A DNA stretch of 64,000 nucleotides from Muriicola marianensis (GCF_014638095.1 NZ_BMFH01000001.1:2241227-2305226); one strand, 5' to 3'. Positions 16,434 to 22,712 are shown, numbered from the stretch's first letter. The notes: a model not told the origin generated them from the sequence alone. Translations and numbers: made by a program.

Positions 16434-16721
16434 TTATTCCACCTTTTTGAAGCGCAAAAATCCGCTGACCATGGCGGTTAGGGCAAAGACCATTATTGCT
16501 ACAAGAAGAAATTTACCCGACCCCCAATTGTAATAGGCGTCTATTGTAAAAACAACAACTAGCGAAACAACCCCTATAAATCCAATTAAAAACTTATTGG
16601 AAATGGCATGTTCGTAATGAGTACCACAATTTGAACATTTTATATTGCGATACGCTAGAAAAGAGGACTTGACAACTTGGCCTATTGAAAACTTTTTATG
16701 GCAATTAGTACATTTCTCCAT
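16434..16721 (-). CDS. CxxC-x21-CxxC zinc-ribbon membrane protein, cassette gene
   Basis: 95 residues. MEKCTNCHKKFSIGQVVKSSFLAYRNIKCSNCGTHYEHA has two CxxC pairs (Cys 4/7 and 29/32) that should form a zinc ribbon. Two membrane helices follow (about residues 43-62 and 69-87), then a basic tail. This matches the small family named for two CxxC motifs about 20 residues apart. The function is unknown. The cassette ends GTTATGTGTA (16423-16432) and TACACATAAC (16727-16736) are perfectly inverse. The stop codon is 1 bp from the end box. Confidence 0.78.
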   Translation of the reverse strand: MEKCTNCHKKFSIGQVVKSSFLAYRNIKCSNCGTHYEHAISNKFLIGFIGVVSLVVVFTIDAYYNWGSGKFLLVAIMVFALTAMVSGFLRFKKVE

Positions 16722-16727
16722 TTAATT

Positions 16728-16863
16728 ACACATAACGGTTCCGGCTATGAGTAGTTGCGTGGTTTAGCACTTAACTTTGCAAGTACACACCAAACTGAAA
16801 ATCTGCGAGGATTTTCAAAAGTAGGCGAGAACAAGCAATTACTTATAGCCATTGTTGTACACC
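16728..16863 (-). repeat. Cassette repeat E (long-armed type)
   Basis: The left end box ACACATAAC (16728-16736) is followed by GGTTCC and a longer arm GGCTATGAGTAGTTGC, which pairs with GCAATTACTTATAGCC near 16835-16850. The centre has a second hairpin GAAAATC-TGCGAG-GATTTTC (16798-16817). The right end box is GTTGTACACC (16854-16863). No TAnnTTAG box is seen, so the centre differs from A, D, F, H and I while the outer design is the same. Confidence 0.82.
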
Positions 16864-16867
16864 GTTT

Positions 16868-17341
16868 TTATTTAGTTGTTTTTTTCCCATAAACAAGATA
16901 AAATTCAGACACTTGTCTCACAGTTTCCGCATCCATTTTTTCTTTCTTTCGGTCAATTTGTTTTATTAAATCAATTCCGTCGTAATAGTATTCACTATTT
17001 ACAATCGTGTCAGTTCCTGTTTCGTTAAACTCCATAATTTTGGCAAAAGTTAGACTATCTCTTTTGAAGTAAAATTCATAATTCGCTGGCGAGTGATTTG
17101 GCTGTCCAACTTCTGCTACTATTCTATAAATTTCACCGTTTTCGTCAGTCAGTTCATAGATGGATATTCCACCCACAACTTCGCCGTCTAAATCCTCAGT
17201 ATTAAATTCCGTTACAGATTCTGTTAAGTCATTTCGGTTGTCGATTTCAGTAACAAATTTGTCAATTTCAGCAGTAGATTTTTCGTTTCCACAGCTGATT
17301 AAAAGTCCGATAAACAATGATATGTAAACTGCTTTTCTCAA
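16868..17341 (-). CDS. Lipoprotein of unknown function, cassette gene
   Basis: 157 residues from a TTG at 17341, just inside the end box. AVYISLFIGLLISCGNEKS is a clear lipoprotein signal with Cys at about 17. The mature part (VGGISIYELTDENGEIYRIVAEVGQ, then YEFYFKRDSLTFAKIMEFNETGTD) is beta-rich, of a kind common in small Bacteroidota lipoproteins. The family was not recognised. The cassette ends 16854-16863 and 17344-17353 are perfect inverses (10/10). Repeat F upstream offers TACATTAG as promoter. Confidence 0.72.
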   Translation of the reverse strand: MRKAVYISLFIGLLISCGNEKSTAEIDKFVTEIDNRNDLTESVTEFNTEDLDGEVVGGISIYELTDENGEIYRIVAEVGQPNHSPANYEFYFKRDSLTFAKIMEFNETGTDTIVNSEYYYDGIDLIKQIDRKKEKMDAETVRQVSEFYLVYGKKTTK

Positions 17342-17343
17342 AT

Positions 17344-17493
17344 GGTGTACAACGGTTCCGGCTATGGCGCGCGTGCCCGCCTTTGGCGGGGCGCCTCGAT
17401 GGACAGACCAACCTGGTTTTGATTAATAAACCCTAATGTAGGAAAATTTCCCAAGCCTTGGCCGGCGATGGGCTATAGCCGTTGTTGTGTAAC
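17344..17493 (-). repeat. Cassette repeat F (150 bp)
   Basis: The left end box GGTGTACAAC (17344-17353) is followed by GGTTCCGGCTATGG. The centre holds the hairpin GCCCGCC-TTT-GGCGGGGC and then minus-strand TACATTAG (17433-17440). The right arm is CTATAGCC-GTT and the end box GTTGTGTAAC (17484-17493). The centre shares its variant sequence with repeat B. The box faces the lipoprotein gene at 16868-17341. Confidence 0.85.
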
Positions 17494-17498
17494 GTTCT

Positions 17499-17897
17499 TC
17501 ACAAATAGATAGCACTGTCTTTTTTTAAGTTGCTTAAGATATCCTCTTTAGTCTGGACAATGATGGAAATAAGATATCCCGAAGTTTTAGCGTAACGTTT
17601 TTCAAGTGCCTCACAATTTCTTTCACGAACGGAAATATTGTCCCAGTGAAGTTTAGTTTCTTCTATTAATTCAAGTGCTTTTTGGTCATCAATATTCTGC
17701 CAATCAGTTATGCTTTCATAAGTCAATTTTGCTACAAAATCTTCAAGACTTTCTGACCTCCAGTAGTTATTGAGATCATTTTGGTCAATAGGTTGATTGG
17801 TGTTTTCGTTTATTGATGATAAGGCCTTCTCAAGAGAGATCTTACCATCTTCATAATCAGAAATCAAAGAAGTAACTATGTCCGACCTGCTAAGCAT
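17499..17897 (-). CDS. Hypothetical cytosolic protein, cassette gene
   Basis: 132 residues from the ATG at 17897 (MLSRSDIVTSLISDYEDGKISLEKALSSI). A longer frame starts at a TTG inside repeat G and is rejected. The protein is helical with no signal peptide: SLEDFVAKLTYESITDWQNIDDQKALELIEETK, then NCEALEKRYAKTSG. It looks like an immunity-type or regulatory small helical protein, but no family was recognised. The cassette ends 17484-17493 and 17905-17914 are perfect inverses. Confidence 0.68.
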   Translation of the reverse strand: MLSRSDIVTSLISDYEDGKISLEKALSSINENTNQPIDQNDLNNYWRSESLEDFVAKLTYESITDWQNIDDQKALELIEETKLHWDNISVRERNCEALEKRYAKTSGYLISIIVQTKEDILSNLKKDSAIYL

Positions 17898-17904
17898 GAA
17901 TAAT

Positions 17905-17963
17905 GTTACACAACGCTCCAATATATGAGCCGTTTTAATGGCTTATATACGTTGTTAGGCATA
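17905..17963 (-). repeat. Cassette repeat G (short, 59 bp)
   Basis: The left end box GTTACACAAC (17905-17914) is followed by GCTCC, the arm TATATGAGCC, an 8-base loop, the arm GGCTTATATA, CGTT and the end box GTTAGGCATA (17954-17963). It is the most compact repeat of the set, with only boxes, spacer, arms and loop, so it shows the minimal design best. There is no promoter box. Confidence 0.85.
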
Positions 17964-17964
17964 G

Positions 17965-19308
17965 TTATTCTGTGTTAGTTTTAAGTTTAGTTAGATAATT
18001 CTCATTGGCATAATCGCCAATAGCATTACCCAGGCGATGTCCTTCCACTGAATCATACCTGAAATGTATGCCCAAATACACTCTGGACATACTCGCTTCT
18101 AAACCGGCTTCGGAAAATGAATTAAAAGATCGGGTGGGAGGTTCCATTTTAACCTTTTCGGAAAAAGGTCCTGCGCTTTCCACTTCTTCTGTGGTCATAA
18201 CAAATGCATAATCATCACCTGTACCAAGCACGTTAGCCAGAACTCTCATGGCTGCTGAACTGGCAGTACCATGTGCAGAAGGATAAGAAGGGAACGCATA
18301 GGTGTGTTTGTGCAAATTATTCCATTCTTCATCTGCTTCTGTATCCGGATTTTCGTCATTTTCGGCCCACCTGATCGCTGTGTACGGACGCCAGTGATTG
18401 TAATGAAACTTATTGTCAAAAACATTCACATACGCATCGTAAACTGTCATATTTAAGAGTGCCATAGTTCTTGCCGCTTCCCACAAGTTCAGACCTTCCT
18501 TGACAATGAGATCTCTTGCAAGACGATTATGCGACTTCTCCACAAAATCTTTCCACCACATTGCCAGGTGAGCCTGATCATCTGTCCTTACTTCACTATC
18601 GGTGCTGCCGTATTCTTTTACCTCATTAAATGCTTGAGTATAGTCATCGCTATTAATGTCCGGAGGTGGCGGTGATCGAAAATGATCTTGACTAGGAAGT
18701 AAAAATGGAGTTGCAGCAGCCCAGCCTGCTCCAAAAATAAACCCTTCCGGTGTTCCCGAATGTTCGTTGAATTCTGCATAGACACCTGGAGCCATAGGAT
18801 GCCACGTATAATCAGCTTCCCCGTCCCAATTATCTTTATTTCGAGCCTCCAATAGTTGAGCAGCTGTTTCTTTACCTAATAGGATACCCAAGTCTTTTGA
18901 TTCTCCATTGGGTATCTTAGAAAGTGCGCCGTCAAGTAATACCTTAAGTTCTGTTTCTTTTTCAGGGAAACTAGATTTTGTGACCTCAAAGGCAGCTTGA
19001 GAAGCGGCTGCAATGGGATCTGCCTTAGGCTGGATTCCGTCATACCCATACGAAGTATATACCGGGACAATTGCATTGAGCGCATTATGCATCGCTGTAT
19101 GGGCCAAAGCTTCCGTCCGAACTCCATTGAGAGTTAATAATCCATCTTTTTCAACGGCCAGATCCATTATCAATTCATTCCAGCTGTTTACGACCTCAGG
19201 GGTATAGTCTTCTATTAATATCTCCTTAGACTTACAACTCCAAAACAAAATTGCGATTGAAAGGAATATGGAAACTTTCCACGATATGGATTTATTAGTC
19301 TTCTTCAT
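17965..19308 (-). CDS. Vanadium-dependent haloperoxidase-like (PAP2-fold) lipoprotein, cassette gene
   Basis: 447 residues. WKVSIFLSIAILFWSCKSKE is a lipoprotein signal (Cys 25). The vanadate/phosphate-binding motifs are all present: K300...R307-P308 (NKFHYNHWRPYTAIR), PSYPSAHGTASS with S344 and H346, and S408-R409 with H415 and D419 (SRVYLGIHFRYD). Such proteins oxidise halides with peroxide or act as acid phosphatases, and the two cannot be separated here. It is by far the longest gene in the array. The cassette ends 17954-17963 and 19323-19332 are perfect inverses, and repeat H upstream has TATTTTAG. Confidence 0.88.
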   Translation of the reverse strand: MKKTNKSISWKVSIFLSIAILFWSCKSKEILIEDYTPEVVNSWNELIMDLAVEKDGLLTLNGVRTEALAHTAMHNALNAIVPVYTSYGYDGIQPKADPIAAASQAAFEVTKSSFPEKETELKVLLDGALSKIPNGESKDLGILLGKETAAQLLEARNKDNWDGEADYTWHPMAPGVYAEFNEHSGTPEGFIFGAGWAAATPFLLPSQDHFRSPPPPDINSDDYTQAFNEVKEYGSTDSEVRTDDQAHLAMWWKDFVEKSHNRLARDLIVKEGLNLWEAARTMALLNMTVYDAYVNVFDNKFHYNHWRPYTAIRWAENDENPDTEADEEWNNLHKHTYAFPSYPSAHGTASSAAMRVLANVLGTGDDYAFVMTTEEVESAGPFSEKVKMEPPTRSFNSFSEAGLEASMSRVYLGIHFRYDSVEGHRLGNAIGDYANENYLTKLKTNTE

Positions 19309-19322
19309 GATTCTAAATTAAT

Positions 19323-19453
19323 TATGCCTAACGGTTCCGGCTATGGTTTGGCGCCTGGAGGCGCCAGCCTTCAGTTTTGTTTTTGTTATTCCCTAAAATA
19401 GCAAATAATCCCAGACCCTGGAGGGCGATGAACCATAGCCGTTGTTAGCTACT
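19323..19453 (-). repeat. Cassette repeat H
   Basis: The left end box TATGCCTAAC (19323-19332) is followed by GGTTCCGGCTATGG, the hairpin GGCGCC-TGGA-GGCGCC, minus-strand TATTTTAG (19393-19400), GGAGGGCGATG and the right arm CCATAGCC-GTT with end box GTTAGCTACT (19444-19453). It is nearly identical to repeat I along most of its length, which suggests a recent copy. Confidence 0.88.
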
Positions 19454-19958
19454 GTTTTTTATACTTTACTTTTTTGTCCGTCAATATTTTCAAAACTCTT
19501 TGTTTCGTGTTTGATGTTGTTATGTCCGCGACCCCCTCAATCATCAGAAAATAAAAAAGTCCAAATAAAGGCAGTGCCAAAATTTTCAAGTCAAATTCTC
19601 CAGAGCCCATAATCGCATAAAATCCAGCTATAATGATTATTAATGAACAAAGACCAATTACAAATCCTACATGAATTTTATAGGTGAGTCCATTTATTCT
19701 TTTCAAATCCAACCTACAGCGTTTTCCGTCCGTACAGATATTAGTAGCCGATAGGTTTATCTTGGCTACAGGTCCTAGATTTGGTTGAAAATATGCAAAT
19801 ACCAGTTTTGGAGAGAGGTCAATACCACCGTTTTCAGCTATATCCCCTGAAAGGTTGTATTTCTTTTTGAATAGGGTTTTGTCCATTTCCGCTCGAATCA
19901 GGTCATAAACCGTATTCATATTTTCTTCAACTAGATAACTTTCTGATTTGGTAGACAA
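19449..19958 (-). CDS. Hypothetical two-helix membrane protein, cassette gene
   Basis: 169 residues from a TTG at 19958; Met14 is a possible alternative. The N-terminal half is soluble (VYDLIRAEMDKTLFKKKYNL, later NICTDGKRCRLDLKRI with a CxxxxxC pair). Two membrane helices follow (about residues 96-117 and 124-142), then a basic end. The family was not recognised. The TAG stop lies inside the end box GTTAGCTACT (19444-19453). The cassette's other end, 19975-19984, is its perfect inverse. Confidence 0.68.
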   Translation of the reverse strand: MSTKSESYLVEENMNTVYDLIRAEMDKTLFKKKYNLSGDIAENGGIDLSPKLVFAYFQPNLGPVAKINLSATNICTDGKRCRLDLKRINGLTYKIHVGFVIGLCSLIIIIAGFYAIMGSGEFDLKILALPLFGLFYFLMIEGVADITTSNTKQRVLKILTDKKVKYKKQ

Positions 19959-19974
19959 GAAGTTTGATTTAAAT

Positions 19975-20104
19975 AGTAGCTAACGGTTCCGGCTATGGTT
20001 TGGCGCCTGGACGCCCGAGCCATCCGTATTGATTTGTTAATCCCTAAAATAGCAAATAATCCCGGACCCTGGAGGGCGATGGACCATAGCCGTTGTTAGC
20101 TACC
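19975..20104 (-). repeat. Cassette repeat I
   Basis: The left end box AGTAGCTAAC (19975-19984) is followed by GGTTCCGGCTATGG, GGCGCC, minus-strand TATTTTAG (20044-20051), GGAGGGCGATGG and the right arm CCATAGCC-GTT with end box GTTAGCTACC (20095-20104). Both end boxes here also pair with each other, so the repeat could fold as one long hairpin. It is nearly identical to H. Confidence 0.88.
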
Positions 20105-20108
20105 GTTA

Positions 20109-20405
20109 TTATATTTCATGGAGCTTTAGAATCATTTTATCCGCAGCATTTTCTATGCCTTCTGTGATATTCACCTCAATCAATTCAATTCCATCAAGTT
20201 CCAAATAGTAAACATAGTATTCATCCCTCCAATCACGTGCCGAAATTTTCAGTTTCCGCTTACTATCTGAGAATATCATGTATCTGGTAAAACTCGAGCT
20301 ATCCTTACTCAAAACATCATCGTTGTCTAGAATTTTCTTGAATCCCTTTTTTTCAAGAATTTTATCCCCCTTTTCCTCAAAAAATTTTAAAAATGATTTT
20401 CTCAA
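20109..20405 (-). CDS. Hypothetical protein, first cassette after the recombinase
   Basis: 98 residues from a TTG at 20405; no in-frame ATG lies between the end box and this codon. It is strongly charged: FLKFFEEKGDKILEKKGFKKIL, then SFTRYMIFSDSKRKLKISARDWRDEYYVYYLELDGIELIEVNI. It is likely cytosolic, with an alpha start and a beta-sheet body. The family was not recognised. The cassette ends GTTAGCTACC (20095-20104) and GGTAGCTAAC (20416-20425) are perfect inverses, so this is probably the newest insertion. Confidence 0.65.
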   Translation of the reverse strand: MRKSFLKFFEEKGDKILEKKGFKKILDNDDVLSKDSSSFTRYMIFSDSKRKLKISARDWRDEYYVYYLELDGIELIEVNITEGIENAADKMILKLHEI

Positions 20406-20415
20406 TCTAATAAAT

Positions 20416-20447
20416 GGTAGCTAACGTGTTATATGCAATCTAAAATA
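20416..20447 (-). promoter_or_regulatory. att-like site J with promoter box, head of the array
   Basis: The end box GGTAGCTAAC (20416-20425) is followed by GTGTTATATGC and then minus-strand TATTTTAG (20440-20447), 6 bp from the recombinase stop. There is no long arm pair as in the other repeats, which is what a simple primary (attI-like) site would look like. The promoter box faces the first cassette, in the place a cassette promoter would occupy. Confidence 0.6.
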
Positions 20448-20452
20448 GCACT

Positions 20453-21397
20453 TTATCCGTTTAGATTCCCGGAAAGGGATTGGTTTAATAAATTTTTATC
20501 AGAGGAACGGAGCTCGAGGAGGGTGGTGTCTAGGGGGCTCTGGACGGCCAGCAGATCCTTTTTGGCCACGTGGGTATAGACCATGGTGGTCTCCGGTTTT
20601 GCATGGCCCAGAAGCTCCTGCACGATGCGGAGGTTGACCCCGTTTTCGATCAGATGGGTGGCGTAGGAGTGGCGAAGGGTGTGGGGGGTAACGCGCTTGC
20701 GGATTCCGGCCCGGCGGCAGGAACGTTTAAGAAAAGCCCGAATGCTCGTACCACTGTACGGTCCCTGTCCGGTGCCATTGAACAGGTAATTCCGGGGCCG
20801 GTAACTACTGATATAATTGATCAGCAGGGGTACGGTACTTTCTGCCAGCACCACGTACCGGTCTTTACGGCCTTTAGAATTCAGGATAACTACCTGTCTG
20901 CGGTCGATATCGATATTGGCTAGCCTCAGGGCGAGCACCTCACTGATCCGCAGTCCGCATGAATACAACAATGCCAGGATCGTACGGTGTTTGAGGTTGT
21001 AGGTGGCCCTTAACAGGTCGATCACCTCTTCTTTGCTCAGGATGGTAGGCAGGATCCTGCTACGCTTGGGCCGTTGCAAGAGCTCCGGCTCTATGTTGCT
21101 TTCCAGAAAACGGTCCCCAAAATGTTTTAAGGCACTGACCAGTTGGCGGTGAGTGCTGATCCCATACTTCCTGCGTTTGACAACTACTTCTATAAACCGC
21201 TGGATATCTGGGTTGGTGAGATCAGCCACGGGTCGATCCTTCCAATAGAGCAGGAGGAAGACGATAAAACTCCTGTAGGTGCCCACCGTAGACGGACTCA
21301 TCCGAAGGCCTTCCAGGTACCGGGTGTACTGCTTTAAGATATCGGCCTGAGAAGTAGACAGAAGGGATTCAAAGGTTTGTCGTGCGGGCTTTTTCAA
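20453..21397 (-). CDS. Tyrosine recombinase of the cassette array
   Basis: 314 residues from a TTG at 21397. There is an N-terminal SAM-like core-binding domain (about 15-105) and a catalytic domain (about 115-290) with R150 (SCGLRISE), K175 (NSKGRKDR), H239 and R242 (TPHTLRHSY), H265 (ELLGH) and nucleophile Y274 (TTMVYTHV). The set is complete, so it should be active in DNA cutting and joining. It ends like Bacteroidota Xer-type enzymes (SPLD). The stretch between K175 and H239 has no extra segment like that of IntI enzymes. It is transcribed towards the array and stops 6 bp before the promoter box of site J. Confidence 0.92.
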   Translation of the reverse strand: MKKPARQTFESLLSTSQADILKQYTRYLEGLRMSPSTVGTYRSFIVFLLLYWKDRPVADLTNPDIQRFIEVVVKRRKYGISTHRQLVSALKHFGDRFLESNIEPELLQRPKRSRILPTILSKEEVIDLLRATYNLKHRTILALLYSCGLRISEVLALRLANIDIDRRQVVILNSKGRKDRYVVLAESTVPLLINYISSYRPRNYLFNGTGQGPYSGTSIRAFLKRSCRRAGIRKRVTPHTLRHSYATHLIENGVNLRIVQELLGHAKPETTMVYTHVAKKDLLAVQSPLDTTLLELRSSDKNLLNQSLSGNLNG

Positions 21398-21486
21398 AGA
21401 GTTTATAGTGGGAAGACCTCTGGAAAAATAACCATGGAAGCTGAAAAAAGGTTGCAGTAAGGAATTTGGATATTCGAACCTGCCGG

Positions 21487-21765
21487 TTACTTTTCATCGT
21501 AGTGAAACCTGCACTGAATGATAATACATTGCTGATCAGCATTCTTCTTACCGATAACTTTATAAACCAGTCTGTGCTCCCCGGATATCCTTCTTGACCA
21601 ATAGCCCTTAAGCCCATACTTCAGAGGTTCTGGTTTGCCAAGTCCTCTGAATGGATTTTGCCTGATGGAGCTGATAAGTTCTCTTATTTTTTGAACGGTC
21701 TTTTCGTCAGTATCAACCCAATATGTGAAGTCCTCCCAGCCATGAGGGGTGAAGCTAATGATCAT
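21487..21765 (-). CDS. yoeB: YoeB (Txe)-family toxin
   Basis: 92 residues. [70 protein letters not shown] and the terminal CRFHYDEK are diagnostic for YoeB, with the W-E-D start, GLGKPEPLK, ISGEHRLVY and the terminal HY(D) active-site end. It cleaves mRNA at the ribosomal A site. It overlaps the yefM stop by 1 bp, so translation is coupled. It lies between the recombinase and its antitoxin, outside the repeats. Confidence 0.95.
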   Translation of the reverse strand: MIISFTPHGWEDFTYWVDTDEKTVQKIRELISSIRQNPFRGLGKPEPLKYGLKGYWSRRISGEHRLVYKVIGKKNADQQCIIIQCRFHYDEK

Positions 21766-22034
21766 TAGGGAGTAACTTTCAGTTCACTATCATCAATCGT
21801 AATTAGATTGCTGGATTCAACCTGTTCAATGGATTCATTGAGCCGCTTGATATTGGCGGCTGTAGAAAGTAAGTGTTCGGTTTCCTTTAATGAGTTGTAT
21901 TCCCGGATAGACATGATAACAACAGCGTCATCTTCCTTAGCCCTGGGAACAATGATGATCCCCATGGACTTAGAAACATAGTCGAATTGTTTTTTGATGT
22001 TCTTCCTTAAGGTTGAAATACTAACTGCTTTCAT
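21765..22034 (-). CDS. yefM: YefM (Phd)-family antitoxin
   Basis: 89 residues. [69 protein letters not shown] is a YefM/Phd DNA-binding fold followed by the helical toxin-binding tail ([17 protein letters not shown]). It should neutralise YoeB, encoded next with a 1-bp overlap, and repress their common promoter at the TGTACA pair 25-42 bp upstream. Confidence 0.95.
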   Translation of the reverse strand: MKAVSISTLRKNIKKQFDYVSKSMGIIIVPRAKEDDAVVIMSIREYNSLKETEHLLSTAANIKRLNESIEQVESSNLITIDDSELKVTP

Positions 22035-22058
22035 AATTTTTAGAGTAGTACGAAATAT

Positions 22059-22076
22059 TGTACAAATAAATGTACA
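22059..22076 (-). promoter_or_regulatory. Paired TGTACA palindromes, yefM-yoeB operator
   Basis: TGTACA occurs at 22059-22064 and again at 22071-22076, with centres 12 bp apart, 25-42 bp before the yefM start. In E. coli the YefM-YoeB complex binds paired TGTACA sites with this same 12-bp spacing, so this is a strong operator candidate. Confidence 0.8.
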
Positions 22077-22316
22077 ATTTTATAGCCAATTACGCAAATC
22101 AGATTGGGGTAAGCTCATTTCTGATAGGCAACCTGATATATTATGGTATGCCGACCTCTCCGATTTTAGTTAAGATTAACTGAACTGTCGTAAGGGCTTT
22201 TTCAAGACGCACAGCATGTGTGAAATTAAACAGGGGGACTGAATTATAAGAGCAGTTTTTTATAATTCATGACAACCGCCTTTTGGCAAGAGGTCGAAAG
22301 ATCACACCAGGTTAAC

Positions 22317-22706
22317 TCAGGAGAGCTGTATTTCCGATAGTTCTTTGCCGACGCGTTGTATCCCCTTCACGATTTTGAGGGTTTGTTTGGGAGATGGCGT
22401 TTTCTTGCCCCTTACATACTGGGACAGCAAGGTAGGATTCATCCCGATCCGCTCTGCCAGGAAAGAGGCATTAAGCACCTTGTAATATTGGAAGAATTGC
22501 TGGAGGTCCAGGTTTAGTTTGAGGTTATCTGAAGAAACGGAATAACCCCGGTCTTCGTAGTAAAGGTTCAGGGCTTCCGTCAAATTCCTGTGTAAAGCGG
22601 GGATCGTCCTGGCGGTGGTAAACACGTTGAGGTCGCCTGCATAGGCAGAAAAACCGGAATCGGTCTTCTCCACGGTCACGTCGATCTTTCTTTTGAGTTT
22701 CTTCAT
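22317..22706 (-). CDS. hicB: HicB-type antitoxin with HTH domain
   Basis: 129 residues. The N-terminal half (VTVEKTDSGFSAYAGDLNVFTTARTIPALHRNLTEALNLYYED) is the partly degraded RNase-H-like HicB fold that binds the toxin. The C-terminal half has an HTH (FLAERIGMNPTLLSQYVRGKKTPSPKQTLKIVKGI). It lies 6 bp after the hicA stop. It should bind HicA and repress the hicA promoter. Confidence 0.88.
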   Translation of the reverse strand: MKKLKRKIDVTVEKTDSGFSAYAGDLNVFTTARTIPALHRNLTEALNLYYEDRGYSVSSDNLKLNLDLQQFFQYYKVLNASFLAERIGMNPTLLSQYVRGKKTPSPKQTLKIVKGIQRVGKELSEIQLS

Positions 22707-22712
22707 CTTTTT

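Larger units (their letters stand above)
13081..21397 (-). mobile_element. Integron-like cassette array with Xer-type tyrosine recombinase
   Basis: The recombinase at 20453-21397 is followed by a simple att-like site and then by a row of single genes or gene pairs on the same strand, each separated by a related structured repeat (J, I, H, G, F, E, D, C, B, A). Each cassette starts and ends with its own 10-bp inverted boxes. Matches are 10/10 for the six cassettes nearest the recombinase and 8-9/10 for the older ones. Inside the boxes, repeats have complementary GGCTATGG / CCATAGCC arms with unequal unpaired spacers. This is the logic of integron attC sites, but the recombinase lacks the IntI-specific segment. 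Confidence 0.72.

Noticed and set aside
17898-17921. TTG start of the 17.5-kb cassette gene inside repeat G
   Set aside because: The extra residues are encoded by the repeat end box; the ATG at 17897 is a better start.
12335-20447. Regular repeats as a CRISPR array
   Set aside because: Spacing is 0.3-1.5 kb with genes between, repeats are 59-150 bp with variable cores, and no cas genes are present.
20453-22034. Insertion sequence around the recombinase
   Set aside because: No terminal inverted repeats or target duplication were seen, and the enzyme is a tyrosine recombinase, not a DDE transposase.
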